Source: Selaginella tamariscina
Taxonomy: Eukaryota > Streptophyta > Lycopodiopsida > Selaginellales > Selaginellaceae
DNA: 64,000 nucleotides
Direction: 5' to 3'
Assembly (NCBI GenBank): GCA_003024785.1
Contig: PUQB01000005.1
Coordinates: 1,190,717-1,254,716 of the forward strand
Position 1 is the stretch's first letter, and each line of letters begins with the position of its first letter. The notes under the pieces were generated by a model. It ran no database searches. It was not told the origin of the DNA and was given only the letters and a program-made list of their open reading frames with translations. Below, piece by piece: positions 45,102-55,540 of the stretch. The position numbers and the translations under genes are program-made.

Positions 45102-47332
45102 ATGGAGTTGAGATTTATGGCTAAGCCGATGCGCTCTGCCTCTGCCCTTCAAGTCACCATGGGGCTCGTCTTGGTCGGCTGCTTTCTCGTGGCTGCCTGG
45201 ATGTACACTGCTCCTTCTGCCACCACCGGCACATTGCACACCAAGCTTGCCGTCCCTGGCAAGCAACGCATTGACAGCAAACTGCTGGGAGAGGAGAATG
45301 TAGATCTGGATACCAAAAGATCTGAGGAGAACGAACAAGTCGGTGGCAGCTTGGCCACTCAAGCGGAAGAGTCTGTGCAGGAAAGAAATGCAGCTGAAGA
45401 GGAGCCAAAGGCCCGCATCTGGCCTCTTTGTTCCGAAGCAGATTACATTCCCTGTCTGGACAACGTGCAAGCTATAAAGCAGCTCAAGAGCACTAAGCAT
45501 TACGAACACCGAGAGAGGCATTGTCCGTTGGACGACTCGAGCCGCTTATGCTTGGTCCCTCTTCCAGACGGCTACAAGCCTCGCATACCTTGGCCCAGAA
45601 GCCGGAATGAGGTAGACCTCAGTATTTTATTTATATATCCTGCTAATATTGCTGCCATCGTTAGGTCTGGTATAACAATGTTCCTCATGTATCGTTGATC
45701 TCCTACAAATCAGATCAGAAATGGGTGACAAGAAAGGCGATGTCCTGGTTTTCCCAGGCGGAGGAACTCAGTTCAAGAAAGGTGCAACTCGTTACATTGA
45801 ATTTATTGAAAAGGTAGTACGGTTTTATATAGACAGAAATGTGACATTTTCGTCTTCCTGCAAGGCAGACGCTGACAGCCGTTGCGTGGGGCAAGCATAC
45901 TCGTGTCGTCTTGGATGTAGGCTGCGGGGTGGCTAGCTTTGGAGGCTATCTTTTCGACAAGGACGTGTTGACCATGTCTTTCGCCCCTAAGGACGAGCAC
46001 GAGGCTCAAGTTCAGTTTGCTCTAGAGCGGGGGATACCAGGGATTCTGGCGGTGATGGGAACGAAGCGGCTTCCATTCCCTGCTAATGTTTATGATGCTG
46101 TCCATTGTGCTCGATGCAGAGTCCCTTGGCACATCGAAGGTGACAACAGTCCCATTTAATGCCATTTTATATCAACTTGATTTGCTAATGCAGGTGCTAA
46201 GCTGCTTCTGGAACTGAACAGAGTCCTCCGGCCTGGAGGTTATTTCATCTGGTCGGCCACGCCTGTCTATCAGCGTGAAACCGAGGATGTTGAAGTTTGG
46301 AAAGGTAAGCACTGTTATGTGCCCTGTCGTACCTTGTGCTTTACTCTGTATCGTGTGCAGCAACAACCTTGGCGGCAGCTAAACTGTGCTGGAAGCTATT
46401 GGCCCGAACTAAGGATATCCAGACAGGCATTGGCGTAGCAATATTTCAGAAACCAGCGGATAACTACTGCTTCAGTCATCGGAGTCTTGACGACCCGCCC
46501 TTGTGCGCAGATACTGACTCGGCCGACTCTGCCTGGTAATGCTTGTTTCTGTTTCTCTCTTGGTTTGCAGCTTAATATCATAGTGCAGGTATAAACCGGG
46601 AAACTGCATGCACAAGTTGGATCAAGCTCGAGCAGACTGGCCTGAAGAGTGGCCATTGCGCCTGGAAGCGACTCCAAACTTGCTCAACGATCAACAGGCA
46701 GAAGAGTTCCGGTCCGACACTCAGCGTTGGAACAACATTGTCCATAATACGTATGAGAGGAGCTTGGGTATCAGCTGGGATAGCATCCGCAACGTGATGG
46801 ACATGAAGGCAGGCTACGGAGGGTATGTTGGTGAGAGTGGATATAAGTTTTGGCTCATTGTCTGCGTACAGGTTTGCTGCCGCTTTGGCGTCCCTGCCAG
46901 TGTGGGTTATGAACGTTGTACCCATACCCCCTGAACCGGATACATTGCCGATGATCTTTCAGCGTGGACTATTCGGAATTTACCACGACTGGTGTGAATC
47001 CTTCAGCACTTATCCGAGGAGCTACGACCTTGTTCACGCGGACGGCTTGTTTTCGCAGCTGAGTGACGGGTAAGGGCGTTTTGCATACCTCGACGTGACT
47101 AATTTTATGTGCATGTGTGATGTTTTGCAGCTGTAACGACGTCGATGTTGTGCTGGAGATGGATAGGGTTTTGAGACCAGGAGGGTGGGCTATCATTCGA
47201 GACAAAGGCGAAGCTTTAGAGGGGATAGAAGCGGTTATAAAGTCGTTGCATTGGGAGGTAAGGGCGTCTGAATTTGAAGAAGGATTCCTGGCTGCACAGA
47301 AGAAAATGTGGCGACCGCAGGCAATCATCTGA
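45102..47332 (+). CDS. Golgi putative methyltransferase, PMT/QUA2 family, with one-base frameshift
   Basis: Eight exons: 45102-45611, 45665-45813, 45869-46139, 46194-46304, 46361-46535, 46589-46822, 46872-47069, 47131-47332. A single N-terminal membrane anchor ([20 protein letters not shown]) and an acidic stem precede the plant DUF248 domain. The domain has [41 protein letters not shown], the SAM-binding [83 protein letters not shown] and [12 protein letters not shown]. These proteins are thought to methylesterify homogalacturonan in the Golgi. Exon 2 is one base short: the AAA run near 45733 (AGAAAGGCG) needs one more A to keep frame. An alternative start is the ATG at 45117. Apart from that base the protein, about 616 residues, is complete. 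Confidence 0.88.
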
Positions 47333-47575
47333 TGGAGCACGCTCTGTATGTTTCTTTTATTTGTAAAATGTAGGTCAAAGTTGCAATTGACGTGGAATCC
47401 AGTTCGCTTGGAAGCAGTACCACAAAAAAGACCGATTTTATATAAATGCACATTTGAACATAAATGCAGAAAGGAAACGGTTTTTCTTTTTTCTTCTTCT
47501 ATCCTCGCTTATAGGCATATGATGGATCGGGGACGAACGGCACCGGGGTACCGGTTAGCGAGTCCTTGTAGTAAC
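47333..47575. other. Convergent 3-prime gap
   Basis: A 243-bp gap between the methyltransferase (plus) and NF-YB (minus) genes. It must hold both polyadenylation regions; no separate feature is seen. Confidence 0.4.
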
Positions 47576-48028
47576 TCATTCCAGTGGCATAGAGAAGAGA
47601 GGAATCGGAGGATTTTTTGGGAAGGAGCGGTTCCCCCTCATGGAACCACGGTGGTCACCTTCGACATCGCGGTATTTGTGGAGGAAAACAGTGAGCGGCT
47701 CCACATAGTCGTCGAATCCCAGTTTGCTCATCGCCCACAATACGTCTTCAGCAGTGATGGTCTTCCTTTGCTCCCTCTGACACTTGTCGTTGGCTTCACT
47801 GGTTATGAAGCTGATGAACTCGGAGACACACTCTTGGATGGTTTCCTTGGCATCATCGGAAATCTTTGCGTGAGCCGGCAGCACCTTCCTCATGATGCGG
47901 ATGACGTTGGCGATGGGCATGAAGCGGTCTTGCTCCCGGACGCTGCAATTGTTGCTCTCCCCTCCTCGCTCCACCTCCTCCGAGTTGCGGCTGTCTTGAC
48001 TTGGGGGGCTTCCTGCATCGGCCATCAT
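47576..48028 (-). CDS. NF-YB: NF-Y subunit B, LEC1 type
   Basis: A single coding exon of 150 residues, ATG at 48028 (a second Met follows immediately), stop at 47576. The histone-fold core starts [18 protein letters not shown]. It contains [41 protein letters not shown] and [23 protein letters not shown] pairs with NF-YC and NF-YA to bind CCAAT boxes. The aspartate in ISDDAKE, where ordinary NF-YB has lysine (ISKDAKE), is the mark of the LEAFY COTYLEDON1 class; the [11 protein letters not shown] context also fits. A 53-bp intron with GT...TTAG ends lies upstream (about 48054-48109, minus strand), so the 5-prime leader is probably spliced. The frame reading upstream through it has no ATG. The gene is intact. 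Confidence 0.92.
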   Translation of the reverse strand: MMADAGSPPSQDSRNSEEVERGGESNNCSVREQDRFMPIANVIRIMRKVLPAHAKISDDAKETIQECVSEFISFITSEANDKCQREQRKTITAEDVLWAMSKLGFDDYVEPLTVFLHKYRDVEGDHRGSMRGNRSFPKNPPIPLFSMPLE

Positions 48029-48365
48029 TTCGTACTTCTTGTTAAGCCTCTCCCTAACAAGAAAGAAAAGATCAAGCATGTAGACGAGGCAGATTTGAAG
48101 TTGCGTACCTTGGACTCGTGTTGCATCCCAGTCACACACTTGTTTGTCTTGTTTTCTTTCTTGGACTAGTGGATTTGATGCTTGATTTCCTCCTGGCGAC
48201 ACTGCTCAATACCAACAACCAACGTATAAAACCCCTGGGTGCATGCCACCTCCTGCTGCATGCTTATATCTTGTTTCCTTAATAAGCAGCCCATACAAAT
48301 TAAGAAACATGCACATACATATATATATTCTGAAAGATTCTTTCCTGACTAGGGTTCACCAGACC
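48029..48365. other. Divergent promoter region, NF-YB / DTW gene
   Basis: A 337-bp region between two divergent starts. It includes the spliced 5-prime leader of NF-YB on the minus strand. No TATA or CCAAT assignment was made. Confidence 0.4.
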
Positions 48366-49697
48366 ATGCATTGCTTTGCCTCCAGCAAGGAATGTACCCA
48401 GCAGCTTCTAAACAGGTGGCGAGCCATCACTGGCACTCTCAAGCCGCCGCCTCCCCTCGTGCTCAGCATTGTCAACGATATTGCTGTCAAGAAAGGCCAG
48501 GTGCGCTTTTATCTCTCTCCTGCTCCGTGGGGGCTAATTGCCTTCGCAGGCGGACGTGGGCACCAGGAACAGGGCTGTTTACAGGACCATTCAGGATTCA
48601 GAGCTGAAACTTCAATATTTTGCAGCTCGTCAGATTGCTTGCAGGCTTCTCAGTTCCGAGGGATACCTTTGCGATCATGTGTGTTGGTTGGTTTCGCCTC
48701 TTTGACCAAAGCTGAAGTTTGTTTTACGATGCAGTGCTGGTTGCCGACTGAGGAAGATTGCATTTGCAACAAAGTGACGAGGGGCTCATTGTGGCGCGGC
48801 ATCAAGCTTTGGGTTTATATGCATCCAAAGGTAGCCGACATAGTGCATGACACGTAACAAAGAGTTCGCTTATTTGCTACCAGGACTTTCTGAGGAAGAA
48901 CAACACTGGAAAGCTACTATGGCATAGTCTTGGATCTACAGCTGTTCGGCTCTGCATTTTCGGTCTGCAGGATCAAGAAGATTCAATGTGGCAAGCTCTG
49001 CAGCAATGCGGTAAGGTTTTTGAGTTATTCCCTCCTCCCCTCTGTGTACTACTGTTCTTTTCCAGGGCCGAACATGTGTGGTGCGTCTATCCGGAGCGAA
49101 GTGAAAGCGACTATCGTGTAAACGAGATTCCGATTCGAGACAGTTTTGTAGAGGAAGCTAATAAGCTGTCCTGTGTAAGATGGAAATTTAGACGTACAGT
49201 ACAATGCGTCTCTAATCGTTTTTCTGTAGGAGGAGGATGCATGTGCTCTTCACTATATACTAATGGATGGGACATGGACTAACTCAAAAGCCATGTTAAG
49301 CCGAGTGAATGTGAGTGCTTTGTTTTTTCGACTAATACGAGTTTGCTCTTGTGTGGTCTTAGGTTCGCGCACGGAAAGCCTGGGGTCTGGATGAGATCCG
49401 TCGCATAGTTTTGTTACCGACTCTTCCTTCGGCAATGCACGACTTAAGGTGAGAGGAGGTTACGATCGTTTTCCTGGTTTGACCAAAAGAATTGGCAGGC
49501 CCCAACCCTCGGTAGAGCGGACTTGCACTGCAGCTGCTGCGAGCCAGCTCCTGTGGGAATTGGGCGCTCGTAGGGAACTCGCAGGGACGGCGCTTGAGAA
49601 ATCCGCACAGCTCGTGGATGGGGCAATTGAATGTCTCTTCCATTCTCTTGCAGGGCGCAGAAAGCGAGGAGGCAAGGCAATTTGCCGGCTCCATTAG
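48366..49697 (+). CDS. DTW-domain protein (tRNA-uridine aminocarboxypropyltransferase family)
   Basis: Eight exons: 48366-48500, 48550-48678, 48735-48830, 48884-49010, 49066-49174, 49230-49310, 49363-49448, 49499-49697. After an N-terminal part, the cysteines of CDHCWLPTEEDCICNKV form a probable zinc site. YMHPKDFLRKNNTGKLLWHSLG and CVYPERSES follow. LMDGTWTNSKAMLSRV contains the DTW-type signature. A helical C terminus (AAASQLLWELG) follows. DTW proteins add the acp group to uridine in tRNA (TapT in E. coli, DTWD1/2 in animals). Exon 5 is out of phase by one base at its start (49066, after CCAG); a lost G in the GGG run would restore it. Otherwise complete, about 320 residues. Confidence 0.82.
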
Positions 49698-49944
49698 ACT
49701 AGGCTAGATATTTTTAAGCGGGAAGAAAACAAAAATATGCTCGTGCCAGTGGTCGGCTTGGCCGCATTTTCACGTCAAATCAGCGGCAGGCAATTTGGAA
49801 CACGACTTCCCTTAGATTTTGGTTGGCCCATATCATATCACAAGGGGCTCATAAAAATCCTCTGGTGGAGGGTGCAGGGGCCCGACTGTGGCGCTCACCA
49901 TCTCATTTGAGAGAATGTGAATGTGACTTGGTGCAGAGTAGCAG

Positions 49945-51057
49945 ATGGAGATGGAGGAGGAGAAATGGACGGATCTGCCACCGGAGCTCCTGGACAATGT
50001 GGTTGGGAGAGTCCAGCAGACCAGGGGCCAAGGCAGGCGTGCTGTTGCGATGGCGGGCGTGTGCCGTACATGGAGGCGCCAGATCCTCGGTGCTAAGATC
50101 AATAGGAGTTGTGGGGAAGGATTGGTGATTGAGTTCCCATGGATGCTCCTTCAACCAGGTCCCCGAGCATCTCAGAATCCACCGATTCAATGCCTGCTCA
50201 AGCGCCGAGGTAGTCATTTCCTTCTTTTCCAGACACCTAGGGATGAGCGCAATGGCGAGCAGTTCCTGCTGGCTGCACGCCGGAGATGGCTGCCAACTGG
50301 TTTCTCCTACATTATTGGGAAAGACTGCCGGAGCCTGGTGGAAAAGAACGAACCGGATGTCTTGGGAAAACTCAAATCCAACTTTTGGGCTTCCGAGTTT
50401 GTGCTCTGGGAGAAGCAGCCATCACAGTCGGACCCACAAGGCTTCCAAGGTGCTCCTGTAGCGAGTTTGAGATTTGTGGAGCACATAGTGAACGGGATCC
50501 GCCAGAGGCGGATTCAGTGCGCTTTGCCACAGCCATGCAAGGGTGGCGGATTGGCCTTTGTGCTGGAGAAGCGGGGGAACGAGGGCCGATACATTCCTGC
50601 TTTTGTTCACAGGTCATGGCTGAGATGGAGCTGCATCTCGAATGCAGGTTTTAAAGGGGACGGCAGCAGGTGGAGCTCAACTAGGATGCTGGAGATTGCT
50701 GCTTCTAACAATAATAATTGCGAGCACCAGGCAACAGTCCAGCCAAGCACTATTGCAGATACCGGTGAAGAAGACGACAACTCTGATTTTCTGGAGTTGA
50801 GGAGCAAAATCCCGGCATGGGATGCGCAACAGCAATGCTGGTCTCTTGATTTCAAAGGACGAGCGACCATGCCATCGATGCACAACTTCCAGCTTATTCG
50901 GTTCGATCCAGATGCTGTTGGGGAGAACATCATCCTGCAGCTGGGTAAGATTGGGAAGAACATGTACACCATGGATTTCTGCTATCCTTTGTCTGCATTC
51001 CAAGCATTTGCAATCTGCCTCAGCAGCTTCGCCACCAGTGCTGGACTAGAGCCATGA
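49945..51057 (+). CDS. Tubby-like F-box protein
   Basis: A single uninterrupted exon of 370 residues. The N terminus carries an F-box (EKWTDLPPELLDNVVGRVQQ), followed by RRAVAMAGVCRTWRRQ. The tubby beta-barrel domain then runs to the end: FLLAARRR, FSYIIGK, VLGKLKSNFWASEFVLWE, LRSKIPAWDAQQQCWSLDFKGRATMPSMHNFQLI. The family signature FCYPLSAFQAFAICLSSFA stands near the C terminus. Plant TULPs tether to phosphoinositides through the tubby domain and join SCF ubiquitin ligases through the F-box. They act in stress and ABA signalling. Most plant TULPs have several exons, so the single exon here is notable and could reflect a retrocopy. It is intact, so probably functional. Confidence 0.93.
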   Translation: MEMEEEKWTDLPPELLDNVVGRVQQTRGQGRRAVAMAGVCRTWRRQILGAKINRSCGEGLVIEFPWMLLQPGPRASQNPPIQCLLKRRGSHFLLFQTPRDERNGEQFLLAARRRWLPTGFSYIIGKDCRSLVEKNEPDVLGKLKSNFWASEFVLWEKQPSQSDPQGFQGAPVASLRFVEHIVNGIRQRRIQCALPQPCKGGGLAFVLEKRGNEGRYIPAFVHRSWLRWSCISNAGFKGDGSRWSSTRMLEIAASNNNNCEHQATVQPSTIADTGEEDDNSDFLELRSKIPAWDAQQQCWSLDFKGRATMPSMHNFQLIRFDPDAVGENIILQLGKIGKNMYTMDFCYPLSAFQAFAICLSSFATSAGLEP

Positions 51058-51157
51058 GTTGTGAAAGCACTATTAATATACATGTCATATGTGCGTGTCA
51101 AATTTTTTCTTTTAAATTTCTTTATTGAATAATTAATAAGCCGATTGTTTTCTGCCA

Positions 51158-52346
51158 ATGGCTACCATAATCTCGAGATCGAAGCCGCTCTTGTTGGCAC
51201 GGCCATGCGTTCGTTTGCGCTCTCTGCGAGCCAGCATGTTGTGGCATAATAAGCAAAGCAGATTTAGAGCTGTACCGGATGCAAATCAAAGGTAAGGACC
51301 AGAAAAATTGCGGCAGTTTTACGTTGCTGCGATTGTTAGGGTAGAGGATAATACCGCCAATGGAGGATTCTGCATCATAGAAGGCCCTGATACTGTTCAA
51401 GACTTTGCAGCTATGGAGCTCCAAGAGATCCGGGATAACATCATGAGCCGTCGCAACAAAATCTTCCTTCTAATGGAGGAGGTACTTTATAATGTGAAAT
51501 AATTGCATTTTAACTTAGAATCACTCAGGTGAGGAGGCTGAGAATTCAACTTAGACTCAAGAATGCGGAGCAAGGGTTAGCCGAAGAAGAAAATGACATG
51601 CCTGAATACCCATCATCCATTCCGTTTTTTCCTCCACTTGTAAGCTTTGCAGTTTCAGAGTGAGATTCAAGTTGCTCACGGTAGAATCTTTGAGGCAGAC
51701 TACGGAGACCCTCAAACTTTATTATGCCATCTGCTTTGGGTTGATTGCTGGTATCATGCTCTTTGGAGGCCTGCTTGCACCGACCGTAAGTAGTACATAG
51801 TACGAGAGAATCTGTTGTGACCTTGGTGTGATGTAATCTTCTAGCTGGAGTTGAAACTGGGTATAGGAGGTTCTTCTTACAAAGACTTCATCCAGATGAT
51901 GCACTTGCCTCTGCAACTCAGGTAAGTGATGACTGTTCAGGCTAATGCTGCCAATGCATTCTGGGTGCAGTCAGGTGGATCCTATAGTTGCATCCTTCTC
52001 GGGTGGGGCAGTTGGTGTAATATCAGCTTTGATGGTTTTGAGATAAACAATGTGAAGCAACAGGATTACAAGCGATGCAAGTATTGCCTGGGAACGGGTT
52101 ACCTTGCATGTGCCAGATGTTCTGGAACAGGCAGCTTGTTGCTCCTGACTCCTCCAGCATCAGTAACACAGTTGGGAACACAAAGATGTCCAAATTGTTC
52201 AGGGGCAGCCAAGGTACTGCGAGAATAACTAACCAGATGCCAAGCTAACATATCTGGAATTCGAACAGGTGATGTGTCCCACGTGCCTGTGCACGGGAAT
52301 GGCTTTGGCAAGCGAGCATGACCCGAGAATCGATCCATTTGTGTAA
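51158..52346 (+). CDS. OR: ORANGE (OR) plastid DnaJ-type zinc-finger protein, with one-base frameshift
   Basis: Seven exons: 51158-51291, 51340-51481, 51529-51639, 51699-51785, 51845-51921, 51971-52213, 52269-52346. A plastid transit peptide (MATIISRSKPLLLARP) is followed by the family core FCIIEGPDTVQDFAAMELQEIRDNI and SRRNKIFLLMEE. Two membrane segments follow (YYAICFGLIAGIMLFGGLLAPT; PIVASFSGGAVGVISALM). Then come NNVKQQDYKRCKYCLGTGYLACARCSGTG, CPNCSGAAK and VMCPTCLCTGM: the four CxxCxGxG-like repeats. OR stabilises phytoene synthase and promotes carotenoid accumulation. In exon 6 the frame slips by one base at the TTTT run near 52036-52039 (GGTTTTGAG); one extra base restores a 290-residue protein. 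Confidence 0.9.
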
Positions 52347-52386
52347 TGTGTAATTTAATTAACGTTAAACCTAACCAACGCCCGAG

Positions 52387-54128
52387 ATGGGTGAGCTATG
52401 GACGCTTGCAGCCGCTGTATGTTCGATTGCATTCCTTGCTTGCGGGGCCGACGCTTCCATCCACGAGTACTCTGATGCCAGGTTTGATCCTCAAGGGAAT
52501 GCTTTCGTCTGTTTTGGAGGAAGTGAAGGACTCTTCGCTTCCACAGTGAACCAATCCGGGGGAGTTTCTGGGCGATCTTTCATCAGGTGGGTGCACAGAA
52601 TCTGTTCAGTTCGTGTGTTTGATTGTGCTCTCGCAGATTCGATCCCAAACTCGCGTTTCGCCGCAAACAAGTCGCACCGGGGCAGTTCATCCAGGCTCTA
52701 GTATTTGATGTGGCAGACAGAGAAGCGCTGGGTGGCTCGGCCTACGGCGGTCAGTTGGATTTGTGCTGCAGCCCGGACTTGGCAAGGGAGGTGCGCTGTA
52801 CACCAGGCGAAATCATCTATAGGCCTTCTGCTGACAATCCCAACTCGCCTCATGTCGTTAAAATACCTTTTGCCGACGACGAGGTGGAAGCCAGAGTGCC
52901 GATCTATGAAGTGCACATCACCAAGACTGGCATGTATCTTCTCTACTTCGTCTGCTGCGATCCGCAGCTCAGGGACGTCCAGGTCAACGGGAAGACTGTG
53001 TGGAGGAATCCGTCGGGTTATCTACCCGGAAGGATGACTCCACTGGTTGGATTCTACGCATTTATGTCGCTTGCCTATGTGCTGCTCGGCTTGGTCTGGC
53101 TTGTGCAATACATTCGCTTCTGGAGAGATATCCTTCAGCTGCAGAATTGTATCACGCTCGTCATCGCTCTCGGGATGTCCGAGATGGCAACGTGGTATTT
53201 CGACTATGTGAATTTTAACGCAACCGGAAAGCGACCGGTTGGAATAACGTTGTGGGCAGTAAGCATTGGCGCGCTGAAGAAGACGCTGTCCCGCATCCTC
53301 ATGTTGATAGTGTCCATGGGATATGGTGTGGTTCAGCCTACGTTAGGCGGTCTCACGTCGAAGGTGCTCTTCCTTGGTGGGACATTTCTCCTGGCATCGG
53401 AGTCACTGGACGTGGTGGAGCATGTGGGACGAATCGATGAAATATCTTACAAACTCAAGTTGCTACTTGTGCTCCCTGTGGCTGTTTTGGATGCTTTCTT
53501 TATCCTTTGGATCTTCACCTCACTGTCAAGGACCTTGGAAAGGCTGCAGGTATTAAGCACACATCTTTCTGTTGCTTTTTGTCAACTGAGTTTGCAGGTG
53601 AAAAAGCAAGTGGCTAAGTTGGAACTGTACAGAAAGTTTACGAATTGTCTGGCCGTTGCTGTGCTCGTGGCGGTAGCCTGGATAGGATACGAGGTAAGGC
53701 GTTCCCTGGATAGGATAGGGCTCTAGCTCAAATGCGCTTGTGCACAGGTGCATTTTAAAGCGACAGATGCTGACGGGAGGGGCTGGCGGAGCACGTGGAC
53801 AATCTCAGCCTTTTGGAACGTCCTGGCGTTTGGGATACTGTGCGTTATATGCACTCTTTGGGCTCCGTCCCAGAATTCTACCCGGTAACTCTTTGCATGT
53901 TCTTGCATCCAGAATCTGACATGCTTGTTGTGCAGCTACGCATACTCAGAGGAGGTTGGCGAGGACGGTGAGGACTTGGAATCTGTCCCTTTGACCTCAT
54001 CAAAGCTTTTTTCAATTACAACGGACGCTCTTGGCGCTAACATCAAGCCCGAGAGGAAGGAGAAGAAGATAGTGAACACGGAGGTGTTTCTACTGGACGA
54101 GGAGGCCGAACAAGACAAGCGAGAATGA
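52387..54128 (+). CDS. Lung-seven-transmembrane / TMEM87-like protein
   Basis: Five exons, intact, 512 residues: 52387-52586, 52637-53549, 53598-53693, 53748-53884, 53936-54128. A signal peptide (LWTLAAAVCSIAFLACGADA) leads into a luminal beta-rich domain (residues about 25-205; GEIIYRPSADNPNSPHV, VPIYEVHITKTGMYLLYFVCCDP). Seven membrane segments follow, starting with MTPLVGFYAFMSLAYVLLGLVW and including GALKKTLSRILMLIVSMGYGVVQPTLGG. The last segment is WNVLAFGILCVICTLWAP, and a charged cytosolic tail follows. The fold and the LTR motif order match TMEM87/LUSTR proteins of the Golgi and endomembranes, related to GOLD-domain receptors. In plants they are discussed as G-protein-linked candidates; ligand and role are not shown by sequence. 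Confidence 0.88.
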
Positions 54129-54254
54129 AGCTGGGTAGAGAGAGTAGACACACACACCAATGAACAGCAAGTGCTTTAAGGAAGGTTTTTGGCCAAATAA
54201 ATGCCGCAGCTGTTGCGGTATCGTACGTTTCCGTAACAGCTTTTCTGTCTGCGA

Positions 54255-55471
54255 ATGGAATTGAGTCGTTACAAATTCTCTCGTTCCGTCTGTCACCGAA
54301 TGGATCTGCTAGGCGGATCCAGAAAAATGGCGGCTGACAAGAGCAGCGACGAAGACGATAATACCTGTGAAGATCATAATGCGCCTCGCCAGCAGCAGCT
54401 GGTCCACTCTCAATCCTCTCTGCCAGCGAAACTGAACAAATCCTTGTCTTTCTCAGATGATCGTATCAAGCCCCAGAGAGAGCTGCGGCGTCTGGCATCG
54501 TGGTCCCGCTATTTGGATGCAAGGGGCGATGCACATGCTGCAGAGGAGGCGGAGGCATGGACGATCGACTTGTCCCGGCTCCTTCTGGGCCAGCGGTTTG
54601 CATCCGGAGCCCACAGTAGGCTCTACCACGGCATTTACCAAGGGAAGGCAGTTGCTGTCAAGATTGGCAGGCATCCCGAGGGCCGCGACGATGCCTTGGA
54701 CCGCCTTTTTGTCAAGGAAGTGTCCGTGCTTTGCAAGCTTCATCATCCCAATGTGGTGCAGGTAATTCTTTCTTGTTTCGCTTATGTGTCTGAAAGTGGC
54801 ACGCACGCAGTTGATAGGTGCGTGCAAGAGGCCACCCGTGCGAGGTGTGGTTACTGAGTACTTATCAGGGGGTTCGCTGCGGGAGTACGTGGCTACGAGA
54901 TGGCCCCTTGCCATGGAGCTGGTCACAGGCATGGCCCTGGACATTGCACGAGGGCTGAGGTACTTGCATTCCAAAAAAGTCGTTCACAGGGATATCAAAT
55001 CGGCCAATCTAGTCCTCACCGACGAGTTGAGTGTCAAAATCACTGACTTTGGCGTGGCTGCATTCGAATCAGAGTGCGACCATGTCACTGGTGAAGTGGG
55101 GACATATCGTTGGATGGCTCCTGAGCTTGTCAACCGCAAGCCTCATTCGGCCAAGGTGGACGTGTACAGTTTCGGGATGGTGCTCTGGGAGATGGTCACC
55201 GGACGACTCCCATTCCATGACATGAGTCCCCTGCAAGCTGCATATGCAGTCGTCAACAAGGTAGTATATACATAAGCCATGCCATCCGTCTAACCAACGA
55301 TCTTTGCAGAACGCAAGGCCGCAACTTCCACCCGACTGCCCGCCTCTCCTTTCTCAACTCATGCAAGATTGCTGGTCTCTGTATCCAGAACGACGTCCCC
55401 TGTCCAACCACTTGGTTACAACATTAGAACGCTTTCAAGCCTCCTTAGGCACCAAATATTTCTCAATGTAA
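54255..55471 (+). CDS. Raf-like serine/threonine protein kinase (HT1-type group C)
   Basis: Three exons, intact, 372 residues from the first ATG: 54255-54761, 54811-55260, 55310-55471. Other in-frame Mets at 54300 and 54327 could be the true start. A short Ser/Asp-rich N terminus precedes the kinase domain, which opens IDLSRLLLGQRFASGAHSRLYHG. The parts visible are VAVKI (ATP lysine), GGSLREYV, the catalytic loop VHRDIKSANL, DFGVAAFE, GTYRWMAPE, VDVYSFGMVLWEM and the closing CWSLYPERRP. All catalytic residues are present. Closest known relatives are HT1/Raf-like MAPKKKs, which act in CO2 and stress signalling. It converges on FCF1 with only 69 bp between stops. Confidence 0.9.
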
Positions 55472-55540
55472 AACAACAAGGGCAATGGCTAACATTCAGT
55501 CTAAACGCTTCAGAGAGATATTCAGCAACAGACGTCGTTA

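Noticed and set aside
48029-48202. N-terminal extension of NF-YB upstream of the Met at 48028
   Set aside because: It has no ATG and is crossed by a good 53-bp intron, so it is a spliced leader.
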